Of a stretch of 46,695 nucleotides of DNA, positions 16,481 to 24,322 are shown piece by piece. The stretch is from NCBI GenBank assembly GCA_964549495.1, contig CAZJWJ010000033.1, positions 1 to 46,695 of the forward strand, written 5' to 3'. The DNA is from JACKBJ01 sp964549495. GTDB taxonomy: Bacteria > Chloroflexota > Anaerolineae > Epilineales > Epilineaceae. Position 1 is the first letter of the stretch; each line of letters begins with the position of its first letter. The position numbers and the translations under genes were made by a program. The notes beneath the pieces were generated by a model. It did no database searches and was not told where the DNA came from. It worked only from the letters and a program-made list of their open reading frames with translations.

Positions 16481-17089
16481 CTAGCGCGAGTAGAACTCCA
16501 CGATCAGGCTGTCCTGGATCGGGAAGGGGACCTCCTGGCGGGTGGGCCAGTCGATCATGCGCAACTCGTCCTCGTCGCGGCTGAGCCAGGACGGGATGGA
16601 GAGCGTCGGCGCCTCCATGGCCCATTGGACATCGGGCATCTTCTTGCCGCGATCATCCAGCGTGATGACCATGCCCGGCTCGACCAGGAAGGAGGGTACG
16701 TCGACCCGACGGCCGTCGACCATGATATGGCCGTGGCTGACCATCTGGCGCGCCATGGGCCGACTGCGGGCCAAGCCGCCGCGGAAGACCACGCTGTCCA
16801 GGCGCCGCTGCAGGAGGCGTAACAGGGCGGTACCGGTCTCGTCGCTCTCGCGGCGGGACATGTCGACGTATCGGCGAAACTGCTTCTCGCGCACGCCGTA
16901 GATGCGCTTGACCTTCTGCTTCTCCCGCAGCTGGCGCAAGAAGTCGGACGGCCGGCCGCGCTGCGGTCGGCGCCCATGATCGCCGGGCGGCTGGTCGATG
17001 CGGCGCTGGAGCGAGCGGTTGCCCGTTCCGAAGAGATCGACGCCCTCGCGGCGCGAGAGCTTGTTCTTGGATCCTCGATACCGTCCCAT
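16481..17089 (-). CDS. rpsD: 30S ribosomal protein S4
   Basis: 202 aa from the ATG at 17089 (MGRYRGSKNK). An in-frame ATG at 17107 would add six residues not typical of S4. The N-terminal part lacks the four zinc cysteines (C- type). The S4 RNA-binding fold is clear: RLDSVVFRGGLARSRPMARQ, then VSHGHIMVDGRRVDVPSF. S4 nucleates small-subunit assembly. The gene stands alone, with no rpsK, rpsM or rpoA beside it, and has its own promoter at 17166-17194. Confidence 0.96.
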   Translation of the reverse strand: MGRYRGSKNKLSRREGVDLFGTGNRSLQRRIDQPPGDHGRRPQRGRPSDFLRQLREKQKVKRIYGVREKQFRRYVDMSRRESDETGTALLRLLQRRLDSVVFRGGLARSRPMARQMVSHGHIMVDGRRVDVPSFLVEPGMVITLDDRGKKMPDVQWAMEAPTLSIPSWLSRDEDELRMIDWPTRQEVPFPIQDSLIVEFYSR

Positions 17090-17165
17090 GCTGCTGGTCA
17101 TCCTCATCTAGGCTCGTCCGCCAGCCCGGGCGGCGGTTCGATCGAAGGCTAAACGCAACCCGAGC

Positions 17166-17194
17166 AAAATAGCAGACATTGCGAGGAATGGCAA
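17166..17194 (-). promoter_or_regulatory. Candidate rpsD promoter
   Basis: On the minus strand TTGCCA (17194-17189), 17-nt spacer, TATTTT (17171-17166). The start predicted near 17159 gives about a 70-nt leader, enough for translational feedback structure. Confidence 0.6.
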
Positions 17195-17275
17195 GCCTGG
17201 AGAGGGCTTCTGCTACCATTGCCTGCCTCACCCTGGGCCGAATCCCCAGGCCCTTCCCAGTGCCCGGAGCCTCAG

Positions 17276-18601
17276 ATGTCGCGAGCCTTGCCGCTGGTCG
17301 CCCTTGTCGGGCGTCCCAACGTCGGAAAGTCGACCCTGTTCAACCGGCTCATCGGCCGGCGCCACGCCATCGTGGCGCCGGTGGCCGGCACCACCCGCGA
17401 CCGGCTATACGCCGAGAGCGAGTGGAACGGTAGGGCCTTCAACCTGGTCGACACCGGCGGCTTGGATCTGGAGGACCACGGTCAGATCACCACGCGCATC
17501 CGCAACCAAGTCCAACTGGCCCTGGACGAGGCCGACGTGATCGTCTTCGTGACCGACGGTCTGGCCGGCTTGACCGGCGCCGACCAGGATGTTGCGCGAC
17601 TGCTGCGCGAGTCGGCCAAGCCGGTGATCCTGGCCGTCAACAAGACCGAGAAGCAGCGCGCGCGCCTGGACGCGACCGAGTTCTGGGCCCTGGGCTCCGG
17701 CGAGCCCATCGCCGTCTCGGCGGTCCACGGCACGGGCACCGGGGACCTGCTGGATCGCGTCGCCGAATCCCTGCCGCCGGTCGAACCGGAGGACGATGAG
17801 GACGACCGGCTTCACCTGGCCTTCGTCGGACGGCCGAACGTGGGCAAGTCTAGCCTGCTCAACAAGCTGACCGGCCAGTCCCGGATGATCGTCAGCGAGC
17901 AGGCCGGCACCACCCGTGACGCCGTCGACACGATCCTGCGCTACCACGGCGAGGAGATCGTCTTGGTCGACACGGCGGGCATCCGGCGCCGCGGGCGGAT
18001 CGAGCCCGGCATCGAGAAGTACTCGGTGCTGCGCGCCACACGGGCCATCGAGCGCTGTGACGTGGCCGTGCTCCTGATCGATGCCCAGGACGGGGTGACC
18101 CTGCAGGATGCCCACGTGGGCGGGATGATCGAGGAGGCCGGCAAGGGCGCCATCATCGCCGTCAACAAGTGGGACCTGGTCGAGAAGGATGAGCATACGG
18201 CGCGTCGTTACGAGGCGCAGGTGCGCGAGGACTTGAACTTCCTGCCCTATGCGCCGCTGCTCTTCATCTCGGCCCTGACCGGGCAGCGCGCCATCAAGGT
18301 CGTCGAGGCCGCGCGCCGCATCCAGGCCGAACGCGCCCGGCGGATCCCGACCGGCGAGCTCAACCGATTCAGCGTCGACTTGCAGGCGCGCCACGGGCTG
18401 AGCCGTCGGGGGCGAGAGATCAAGCTCCGCTATGCCACCCAGATCTCCGTCGATCCGCCGACCTTCGTCTTCTTCGTCAACGACCCGAAGCTGATCCACT
18501 TCAGCTACCAGCGGCTGATCGAGAACCAGCTGCGCGAGCGCTTCGGCTTCGAGGGCACGCCCATCCGCCTGCTATTTCGAGAGCAGCGGCGCAAGGCATA
18601 G
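17276..18601 (+). CDS. der: Ribosome assembly GTPase Der (EngA)
   Basis: 441 aa from the ATG at 17276, with GGAG 7 nt upstream. Two tandem GTPase domains are visible: P-loops GRPNVGKS at 12-19 and near 185, each with a DTGG or DTAG switch II and an N-K-x-[DE] base-recognition motif (AVNKTE, AVNKWD). A KH-like domain closes the protein. Der is needed for 50S subunit maturation. It is divergent from rpsD across a 186-bp gap, which joins two ribosome-related genes. Confidence 0.97.
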   Translation: MSRALPLVALVGRPNVGKSTLFNRLIGRRHAIVAPVAGTTRDRLYAESEWNGRAFNLVDTGGLDLEDHGQITTRIRNQVQLALDEADVIVFVTDGLAGLTGADQDVARLLRESAKPVILAVNKTEKQRARLDATEFWALGSGEPIAVSAVHGTGTGDLLDRVAESLPPVEPEDDEDDRLHLAFVGRPNVGKSSLLNKLTGQSRMIVSEQAGTTRDAVDTILRYHGEEIVLVDTAGIRRRGRIEPGIEKYSVLRATRAIERCDVAVLLIDAQDGVTLQDAHVGGMIEEAGKGAIIAVNKWDLVEKDEHTARRYEAQVREDLNFLPYAPLLFISALTGQRAIKVVEAARRIQAERARRIPTGELNRFSVDLQARHGLSRRGREIKLRYATQISVDPPTFVFFVNDPKLIHFSYQRLIENQLRERFGFEGTPIRLLFREQRRKA

Positions 18602-18640
18602 CGCGGAGCATACCGGGAGACGAGCCCAGCAACAGCAGAC

Positions 18641-18686
18641 GGGCGGGTCCCGAGCGGAATCCGCCCGCCTCTCGCGAGAGACCCGC
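18641..18686. terminator. Nested inverted repeats between der and the cohesin gene
   Basis: GCGGGTC (18643-18649) pairs with GACCCGC (18680-18686); GGGCGG (18641-18646) pairs alternatively with CCGCCC (18661-18666). A 12-nt palindrome CTCTCGCGAGAG lies at 18669-18680. Placement between convergent genes suggests transcription termination, although no T-run follows. Confidence 0.4.
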
Positions 18687-18693
18687 GTGTTGA

Positions 18694-19767
18694 TCAGTCG
18701 GCCGGCGGCGGACAGTCCATCGTGTCGCGGATCACGCGGTCCGGACGCGGCGAGTAGAGCTCGGCCGAGTCGCCGGCGTCGTTCCAGCGCTGGAAACGGT
18801 CCCAGACCTTCTCGAGCCGTGTCTCCTCGCGCGGGGAGCCCGGTCCGCTGAAGATCTTGAGCGCCTCGCCCGGAGCCAGCACCAGGCTGACGTCGATCCA
18901 ATAGGTCTCGCCGCCCTGGGTCGAGCGGATCGACCAGTCTTCGACATCCAAGTCGTCGCCGGTGTTGTTGACGACAGTGATGTATTCCGTGCGGCCGTAG
19001 CACTGCAACTCGCCGATCTCCGGCCAAGGCTTCGGCTCGCCGGTCGGGCTGGGATGGGCCGTCGCGCTGCCCGATGGAGTGGTCGGCGTCGGCTCGGTGG
19101 TGGCCACCGTGGTCGCGGCAGAGGTCGGCGTGCCCGACGGCGGGTCGAGCGGCAGCGGCGGCGGGAGCTGTTCGATGCGCAGGCCCTGGAGTGCCAAGGG
19201 CGCGAAGAGGCGGAAGCCCTCCTCCTCGATCAAGACCAGCCCATCCTCGGTGTCGACCCGCTGCCGGTTCTGGTTGGTGGCATCGGTCACCAGGGCTTCG
19301 TCCAAGCTCAGCCGGGCTTGGCCCGGTTCACCGGTCGAGTCGAAGCGCAGCCGGGCCAGGAGCCCATCGCCGGTCACGCCGGGCCCGTCGTCGCTGGAGA
19401 TCACGACATAGGTCATCCGACCGGCCTCGACTACCGGCGGAAAGGCCTGAATATCACGTCCGGTCTGACCGAGGAAGTCGCCGACCTCGATCGAGCGGTA
19501 GCTCAGGAGGGTGGGCGGGTAGTTCAGCGTGAACTGGAATGCGGCAAGGTCCTCGGCGGCATCGATGTGCACCTCGATTTCGAAACCCTGCTGGCCCGGC
19601 TCGACGCGCAGCTCGCGAGGCTCGATGCGCATGAAGGTTTCGCTCTGGGCCTTGCCGCTCGGGGCGTTCGAGATCGAGAGGGCCAGAAGCAAGCTCAGAG
19701 CGGCCATCGAGACCGCACCGGATCGAATGAACGGTGGACTGGGGACACGGAAGGAATGATGGCTCAT
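18694..19767 (-). CDS. Secreted protein with cohesin-like and lamin-tail domains
   Basis: 357 aa. A signal peptide ends near residue 40 (NAPSGKAQS). A cohesin-like beta domain spans about 45-170 (FQFTLNYPPTLLSYRSIEVG, DGLLARLRFDSTGEPG), then a Pro/Thr-rich linker (about 205-245), then a lamin-tail-like domain (about 250-350: ITVVNNTGDDLDVEDWSI, LAPGEALKIFSG). Both domains usually mediate binding on the cell surface or in secreted complexes. No dockerin partner is seen. The ATG has no Shine-Dalgarno but lies 7 nt after a perfect TATAAT, so the message may be leaderless. Confidence 0.82.
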   Translation of the reverse strand: MSHHSFRVPSPPFIRSGAVSMAALSLLLALSISNAPSGKAQSETFMRIEPRELRVEPGQQGFEIEVHIDAAEDLAAFQFTLNYPPTLLSYRSIEVGDFLGQTGRDIQAFPPVVEAGRMTYVVISSDDGPGVTGDGLLARLRFDSTGEPGQARLSLDEALVTDATNQNRQRVDTEDGLVLIEEEGFRLFAPLALQGLRIEQLPPPLPLDPPSGTPTSAATTVATTEPTPTTPSGSATAHPSPTGEPKPWPEIGELQCYGRTEYITVVNNTGDDLDVEDWSIRSTQGGETYWIDVSLVLAPGEALKIFSGPGSPREETRLEKVWDRFQRWNDAGDSAELYSPRPDRVIRDTMDCPPPAD

Positions 19768-19774
19768 GCCGCGG

Positions 19775-19803
19775 ATTATAGGTCAGGCTGGAGGGGCCAT
19801 CAA
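19775..19803 (-). promoter_or_regulatory. Leaderless-type promoter of the cohesin/lamin-tail gene
   Basis: On the minus strand TTGATG (19803-19798, overlapping the histidine kinase stop), 17-nt spacer, TATAAT (19780-19775), then 7 nt to the ATG at 19767. Transcription would start at or next to the A of the ATG. Confidence 0.65.
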
Positions 19804-21656
19804 TCCGCTGGCGGCGCTCCCATGGGCAGCCACAGGCAGGCCCGCGCCCCTTCCGAGCGACCGGCGTCCAGCCAGGCCTCGCCGCCATGTCGCCGAGCGA
19901 TCCCGCGCACGATCGCCAACCCGAGCCCGCTGCCGGGCAGGTCGGCGGTGTCCCGGCCGCGGTGGAAGCGCTCGAAGACACGCTCGCGTTCTGCCGGGTC
20001 GATGCCCGGGCCGGCATCCTCGATCTCGAATCGCAAGCCCGCTTCGAGCCGCCCCGCCTCCCCGGCCGACGTCTCGACCACCCGCAGGATCACCGGGCCG
20101 CCCCGCGCGGCGAACTTCAGCGCGTTCTCGACCAGGTTGCCCAAGGCGATGCGCAGGCGCTCCGGATCGGCGATCAGATCCGGCAGATCGGGGCCGAGCT
20201 CCAGCTCGAGCCGTGTACCGGCGCCGTCGAAAGCGGCCCGATAGGCCTCGGCCGTCGAGCGCAGGAGGTCCTCGGGTCGACAGGTCTCCAGGTCCAAGTC
20301 GACCAAGCCGGCGTCGAGGCGCGAGAGATCGAGCAGGTTGGCGGTGATCCAGGCCAGCCGATCGATCTGCCGCGCTTGCTCGCTCAAGAAGTCCTGCCGC
20401 TCGGCAGGATCGTCGACGGCTTCTCCCAGCAGCAGGCTGTTGTAGTTGTGCAGGGCCGTGATGGGCGTGCGCAGTTCGTGGCTGGCATCGGCCACGAAGC
20501 GGCGCAGGGCGTCTCGTTCGGCTTCGATCTCGGCAAAGCTCCGCTCGAGCCGGCCGGCCATGTCGTTGAATCGCGACGCCAGCCGGCCGATCTCGTCTTG
20601 GGTGGTGACCTCCGCTCGCGCTGCCAGATCGCCCTCGCCCATCCGCCCCGCCGCCGCGTCCAGGTCGGCCAGCGGCTGGCTCAATCCGCGGCTCATCCGC
20701 ACGCCGACCAAGGCTGCCAGCAGTGTCGCGCCCATGGCCGCCAGCCCGAAGGCGCGGCCCGTGCTGGACAGACTCGGGCCCAGGCCATCCGGCGCCTGGC
20801 TGATCTCGACATAACCAAGGGGTGCGCCCACCGCTCCGATGGAGGCGCGGATCACCGAGTCACTGCGGGCCGTCTCCTCGCTGGCTGGCCGTCCGGCGAG
20901 CAAGCCGGCCACCCGCTCGAGCGCATGGTCTCGGCGAACCACCTCGGTGTGGAGGATGTCGACCGGACCGACCGTCATGCCTTCATCTCGGGACTCGGTG
21001 ACCCTCACCAACTCGTCATTCGCGATCGCGTCCAAGCCAGGCTCGGCGTTGCTCACCATCAGCGTTCGGGTGATGCTGTGGGCGAGGCGACCGTCCCGGA
21101 CCAGCTCGATGTGGACGTTGCCGGCCAGCTCGCCGTCCCTGCCGCGTCGCAGGGCGAAGACCCATGGCTCTGCACTCGGACCCGCGGACTCCTCACCCCC
21201 TTCGACGGCCATCCTGTCCTCTCGTCGCGCCTCCGCGCTGGTCGAGTCCGCGCCAGCCCCGACCCAGGGGATGGAGGGCGGCCTCGCGGCGCCTCCGCCG
21301 CTGAAGGCCTCGCTATCCAGCTCGTCTCCGGCCAGCCACAAGAGGCGAAGCTCCCCCGAGTCGGCGCCGGCCTCGGCCAGCAACGAGGACTCGGCGTCGA
21401 AGATGCGCACGCGCGCGTCGAGCAGGAAGGCGGCTCCCCGGGCCAACTCGCCCAGCATCGGCGATGCCGGCGCCGAGTCGATCCAGGGAACCGCCTGTTC
21501 GGCGATGGCGCTCGCGCTCCGGCTCAGCTCCTGCCGCTCGCGCAGGCGCCCGATCTGCGCCACCAGGCTCAGGCCCAATCCGCCCATCACCGCCACGCTG
21601 AGGAGCGTGGTCAGCACGTAGCTTCCGACGAGTCGACGGCGGATGGACCGGCCCAT
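19800..21656 (-). CDS. Sensor histidine kinase (HAMP, HisKA, HATPase)
   Basis: 618 aa. First membrane helix at about 11-35; an extracytoplasmic sensor region of about 260 residues with low similarity to known domains; second helix at about 298-318; HAMP linker at about 318-372 (SQPLADLDAAAGRMGEGDLA). The HisKA H-box is DASHELRTPI with phospho-acceptor His393. The ATPase core shows N-box NLVENALKFA, G1 DAGPGID and G2 GSGLGLAIV. It is expected to phosphorylate the response regulator at 22737-23486. It follows the PDZ protein by 9 bp. Confidence 0.95.
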   Translation of the reverse strand: MGRSIRRRLVGSYVLTTLLSVAVMGGLGLSLVAQIGRLRERQELSRSASAIAEQAVPWIDSAPASPMLGELARGAAFLLDARVRIFDAESSLLAEAGADSGELRLLWLAGDELDSEAFSGGGAARPPSIPWVGAGADSTSAEARREDRMAVEGGEESAGPSAEPWVFALRRGRDGELAGNVHIELVRDGRLAHSITRTLMVSNAEPGLDAIANDELVRVTESRDEGMTVGPVDILHTEVVRRDHALERVAGLLAGRPASEETARSDSVIRASIGAVGAPLGYVEISQAPDGLGPSLSSTGRAFGLAAMGATLLAALVGVRMSRGLSQPLADLDAAAGRMGEGDLAARAEVTTQDEIGRLASRFNDMAGRLERSFAEIEAERDALRRFVADASHELRTPITALHNYNSLLLGEAVDDPAERQDFLSEQARQIDRLAWITANLLDLSRLDAGLVDLDLETCRPEDLLRSTAEAYRAAFDGAGTRLELELGPDLPDLIADPERLRIALGNLVENALKFAARGGPVILRVVETSAGEAGRLEAGLRFEIEDAGPGIDPAERERVFERFHRGRDTADLPGSGLGLAIVRGIARRHGGEAWLDAGRSEGARACLWLPMGAPPAD

Positions 21657-21665
21657 GGCCTTCTC

Positions 21666-22634
21666 CTATCGCCCTTGGCTCGAGGGCTGTCCGTGGATGA
21701 TCTCGATGCGCCGGGTGATGGCGAGCTCCACGCCGAGAAAGCCCAGGCTCGAATCCTCCGGATGCGCGTCCAGCGTCGCCTCCAGCTCGACCGTCTCGGG
21801 CTCGTCGCGGCCCTCGATCATCCGCTCGACGGTCACGCGCAGCCGGCTGCCCGGCGACCGCGAGGCGATCGCCTCGGCCAGGTCGTCGCCCTCCTCGAGG
21901 GTCTCCCCGTCCAGCCCGACGATGCGGTCTCCGGCCTGGATGCCGGCCGATTGCGCCGCGCTGCCGGAGCGGACCTCGACCACCCGAGCCTCCGACCCGC
22001 CTTGCAGGGTGGCGGAACTCGGGGCCGGATGGAAGAAGGACCGGACGGGATTCCAGATCGGAAGGCCTAGCCAGGCGCTGCCATCGCGCTCCGCGAGACG
22101 CGCCGTTACGACCTGCTCGGCGTCACCGTGTCGGAAGCGCAGTTCGACCTCGTCGCCGGGCGCGCGCTCCGCGATGATCTCGGCCAACTCGACCGGATCG
22201 TCCACGGTCTGATCGTCGACGGCCAGCAAGATGTCTCCACGGTCGAGTCCCGCCTGATGCGCCGGTCCGTCGGCTATCAGGCCATCGATCACGATGCCGG
22301 GGCCCTCGACCAGATCGAGCTCCCAGCCTGCCGGGTCGACGCCGGCGGCGATCACCTCGAAGTCGAGGGGACCCGCGCTACGACGCAGGACGAAGCTTCC
22401 GCCGCCTGCGGTCCACCGGTCTTCGTCCATGTTGGCAGCGCCAGGGTCCGGCGCGCCTTCGAGGGTCGTCGAATCGGTGTCGGAACCAGAATCCACCTGG
22501 ACCCGATCGTCCTGGCCGGAGCTGGCTCGAGCCCCGTTCGTCTCGGCGATCGGGAGGAGGGTCCAGGCGATCGCGATCATCGTCGTGACCGTCAGTCCGC
22601 CCAAGGCGGCCCACAGTTTGGTCGACCTGCTCAT
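21666..22634 (-). CDS. Membrane-anchored double-PDZ protein without protease domain
   Basis: 322 aa, with AGGAG 8 nt before the ATG. An N-terminal membrane helix (about 7-28) and an acidic linker precede PDZ 1 (about 108-180: IADGPAHQAGLDRGDILLAV) and PDZ 2 (about 208-300: GSAAQSAGIQAGDRIVGLDG). There is no trypsin-like or S2P protease domain as in DegP, DegS or RseP. Location between a response regulator and its kinase suggests that it senses or presents exposed protein C-termini to the kinase. Confidence 0.85.
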   Translation of the reverse strand: MSRSTKLWAALGGLTVTTMIAIAWTLLPIAETNGARASSGQDDRVQVDSGSDTDSTTLEGAPDPGAANMDEDRWTAGGGSFVLRRSAGPLDFEVIAAGVDPAGWELDLVEGPGIVIDGLIADGPAHQAGLDRGDILLAVDDQTVDDPVELAEIIAERAPGDEVELRFRHGDAEQVVTARLAERDGSAWLGLPIWNPVRSFFHPAPSSATLQGGSEARVVEVRSGSAAQSAGIQAGDRIVGLDGETLEEGDDLAEAIASRSPGSRLRVTVERMIEGRDEPETVELEATLDAHPEDSSLGFLGVELAITRRIEIIHGQPSSQGR

Positions 22635-22736
22635 CTCACATGCTCCTAGCGTGACTTCGGATGGGGCGTCCCAAACATCCTAGCCGCCGAGCATTGCGCC
22701 TTCGTTGGCCTCGGGTTCAGAAATCGCAACAAGGAG

Positions 22737-23486
22737 TCATCCGCTCGAACCGGTCCCGGATCGAGGCTCGCCAGCCGTCTCGACGCGGCTGTTCAGGCGG
22801 TAGCCGACGCCGCGTACCGTCTCCAGCAGACCGGGCCGGCTGGGCTCGGCCTCCAGCTTCTGGCGCAGATGGCGTACGTGCACGTCGACCGTGCGCGGAC
22901 TTCCCAGCTCGCCCTCGTAGCCCCAGATGGCTTCGATCAGCGCTTCGCGGCGGAAGGGGCGATCCGGATGCAAGGCCAGATGGCGCAGCAGGCGGAACTC
23001 GGTCGGAGTCAGGTCGACCCGCCGGCCCCCGCGCCGGACCTCCAGCCGCTCCAGGTCGATCTCGATGGATCCGAAGCGCAGCAATTCCGCGCCCGCCGCC
23101 GGGCCGGCCAATTCCCCGTATGCCCGCCGCAGGAGCGAGCGGATGCGGCTGAGCAGCTCCGCCAACCCGTAGGGCTTGACCACGTAGTCGTCGGCCCCCA
23201 GCTCCAGGCCGAGTACCTTGTCGCTCTCGCCGTCGCGTGCGGTGAGCATCAAGATGGGCAGGCGCCGGCCCTCGGCTCGCAGCTGGCGGCAGACGTCCAG
23301 CCCGCTCTGGTCGGGCAGTCGCAAGTCGAGCAGCAGCAGCCTCGGGTCCCGCTCGCGGGTCAAGCGCAGGGCTTCCTCGCCGCTGGCCGCTCGCAGCACC
23401 TCGTAGCCCTCGCGCTCCAAGGCCAGGCAGAGGGATCGGGCGACCGCGGGGTCGTCCTCGACCACCAGGAGCCGTTGTGGGCGCAT
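22737..23486 (-). CDS. OmpR/PhoB-family response regulator
   Basis: 249 aa from the ATG at 23486 with GGAGG 7 nt upstream; a longer in-frame start at 23654 would overlap the upstream hairpin and FKBP gene. Receiver domain: acidic pair Asp11-Asp12, phospho-acceptor Asp54 (LLLLDLRLP), Lys104 (VVKPYG). The C-terminal winged helix (about 148-240) has VDLTPTEFRLLRHLALHP and SPRTVDVHVRHLRQKLEAEP. It is the cognate regulator of the kinase two genes downstream. Confidence 0.95.
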   Translation of the reverse strand: MRPQRLLVVEDDPAVARSLCLALEREGYEVLRAASGEEALRLTRERDPRLLLLDLRLPDQSGLDVCRQLRAEGRRLPILMLTARDGESDKVLGLELGADDYVVKPYGLAELLSRIRSLLRRAYGELAGPAAGAELLRFGSIEIDLERLEVRRGGRRVDLTPTEFRLLRHLALHPDRPFRREALIEAIWGYEGELGSPRTVDVHVRHLRQKLEAEPSRPGLLETVRGVGYRLNSRVETAGEPRSGTGSSG

Positions 23487-23505
23487 CACGGACCTCCAAC
23501 ACCGA

Positions 23506-23540
23506 GGCGGCCGAAGCGCGATGTCGTCGCTTCGGCCGCC
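23506..23540. terminator. Perfect 13-bp hairpin between FKBP and response regulator genes
   Basis: GGCGGCCGAAGCG (23506-23518), 9-nt loop, CGCTTCGGCCGCC (23528-23540). It ends 19 nt before the response regulator start and 34 nt after the FKBP stop (minus strand). There is no T-run, so it may be an RNA stabiliser, an attenuator or a DNA-binding site instead of a simple terminator. Confidence 0.5.
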
Positions 23541-23574
23541 ACTGCGGATCCTTGCCTGTCGACTCGACGCCGCG

Positions 23575-24180
23575 CTACTGCACGTCCAGCAGCTCGACCT
23601 GGAAGAGCAAGGGGGTATTGGGCGCGATGCCGGCCGGATGGCCCGCCTCGCCATAGGCCAGCTCCGAGGGGATCCACATCACGCGGGTGCCGCCGACGCG
23701 CATGCCCTGCACGCCCAGGTCCCAGCCCTGGATGACCTCGCCGCGACCCAAGGTGAAGGAGAAGGGCGTGCCCCGATCCAGCGAGCTGTCGAACTTGCCG
23801 CCGTCCTCGAAGGTACCCGTGTAGTGCACCGACACGGTGTTGCCCTCGGCCGCCTCGGTGCCCTCGCCGACGGTCAGGTCGGTGTAGCGCAAGCCTTCGG
23901 CCGTCTCGGTGGGGTCATCACCCAACAGGGTGGCCAATTCGGACTCCATCTCGCTTCCCTCCATGCCCGATTCCATCTCGTCGTCGCTCGCGCTCTCGTC
24001 CGCGCGCATGCCGTCCTCGCCCATGCCGTCCTGGCTCGCGTCGTCCGACGCGGGCTCCTCGGGCATGGTCTCGGCGGCCTCGTCGCCCGTCTCCGGCTCC
24101 TCGCCGCCGCAGGCGGCTGCCATCAGGCTCGAGCCGGCCAATGCGGTGATCAGCAGGGCGCTGCGTGTCCATGGCTTCAT
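23575..24180 (-). CDS. FKBP-type peptidyl-prolyl isomerase lipoprotein
   Basis: 201 aa. The signal peptide ends in lipobox LMAAAC (Cys24). A long acidic Glu/Asp/Met-rich linker (about 27-90) tethers an FKBP domain (about 95-201) with VSVHYTGTFEDGGKFDSS, VIQGWDLGVQGMRVGGTR and the usual closing LLFQVELLDVQ. It catalyses prolyl cis-trans isomerisation outside the membrane. It is upstream of, and co-oriented with, the two-component genes, fitting an envelope folding and stress theme. Confidence 0.92.
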   Translation of the reverse strand: MKPWTRSALLITALAGSSLMAAACGGEEPETGDEAAETMPEEPASDDASQDGMGEDGMRADESASDDEMESGMEGSEMESELATLLGDDPTETAEGLRYTDLTVGEGTEAAEGNTVSVHYTGTFEDGGKFDSSLDRGTPFSFTLGRGEVIQGWDLGVQGMRVGGTRVMWIPSELAYGEAGHPAGIAPNTPLLFQVELLDVQ

Positions 24181-24265
24181 GATCGCCTTTCTCTCTCCGA
24201 TGTCCGGAAGATGGCGCCGGGCCGTCGCCGGCCCGCCGGCATCTTCGCTTCGAGTTCGAGGGCTG

Positions 24266-24294
24266 AGTCTAGTCGAGGCGCCGATCCGAGTGAA
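24266..24294 (-). promoter_or_regulatory. Candidate promoter of the FKBP gene
   Basis: On the minus strand TTCACT (24294-24289), 17-nt spacer, TAGACT (24271-24266). Leader of about 80 nt to the ATG at 24180. Confidence 0.4.
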
Positions 24295-24322
24295 ACATCG
24301 GGGCCCGGTCAGGCCTGGGCGC

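Noticed and set aside
19887..22070. A 727-codon plus-strand open frame
   Set aside because: Antisense to the histidine kinase and PDZ protein, both of which have clear domains.
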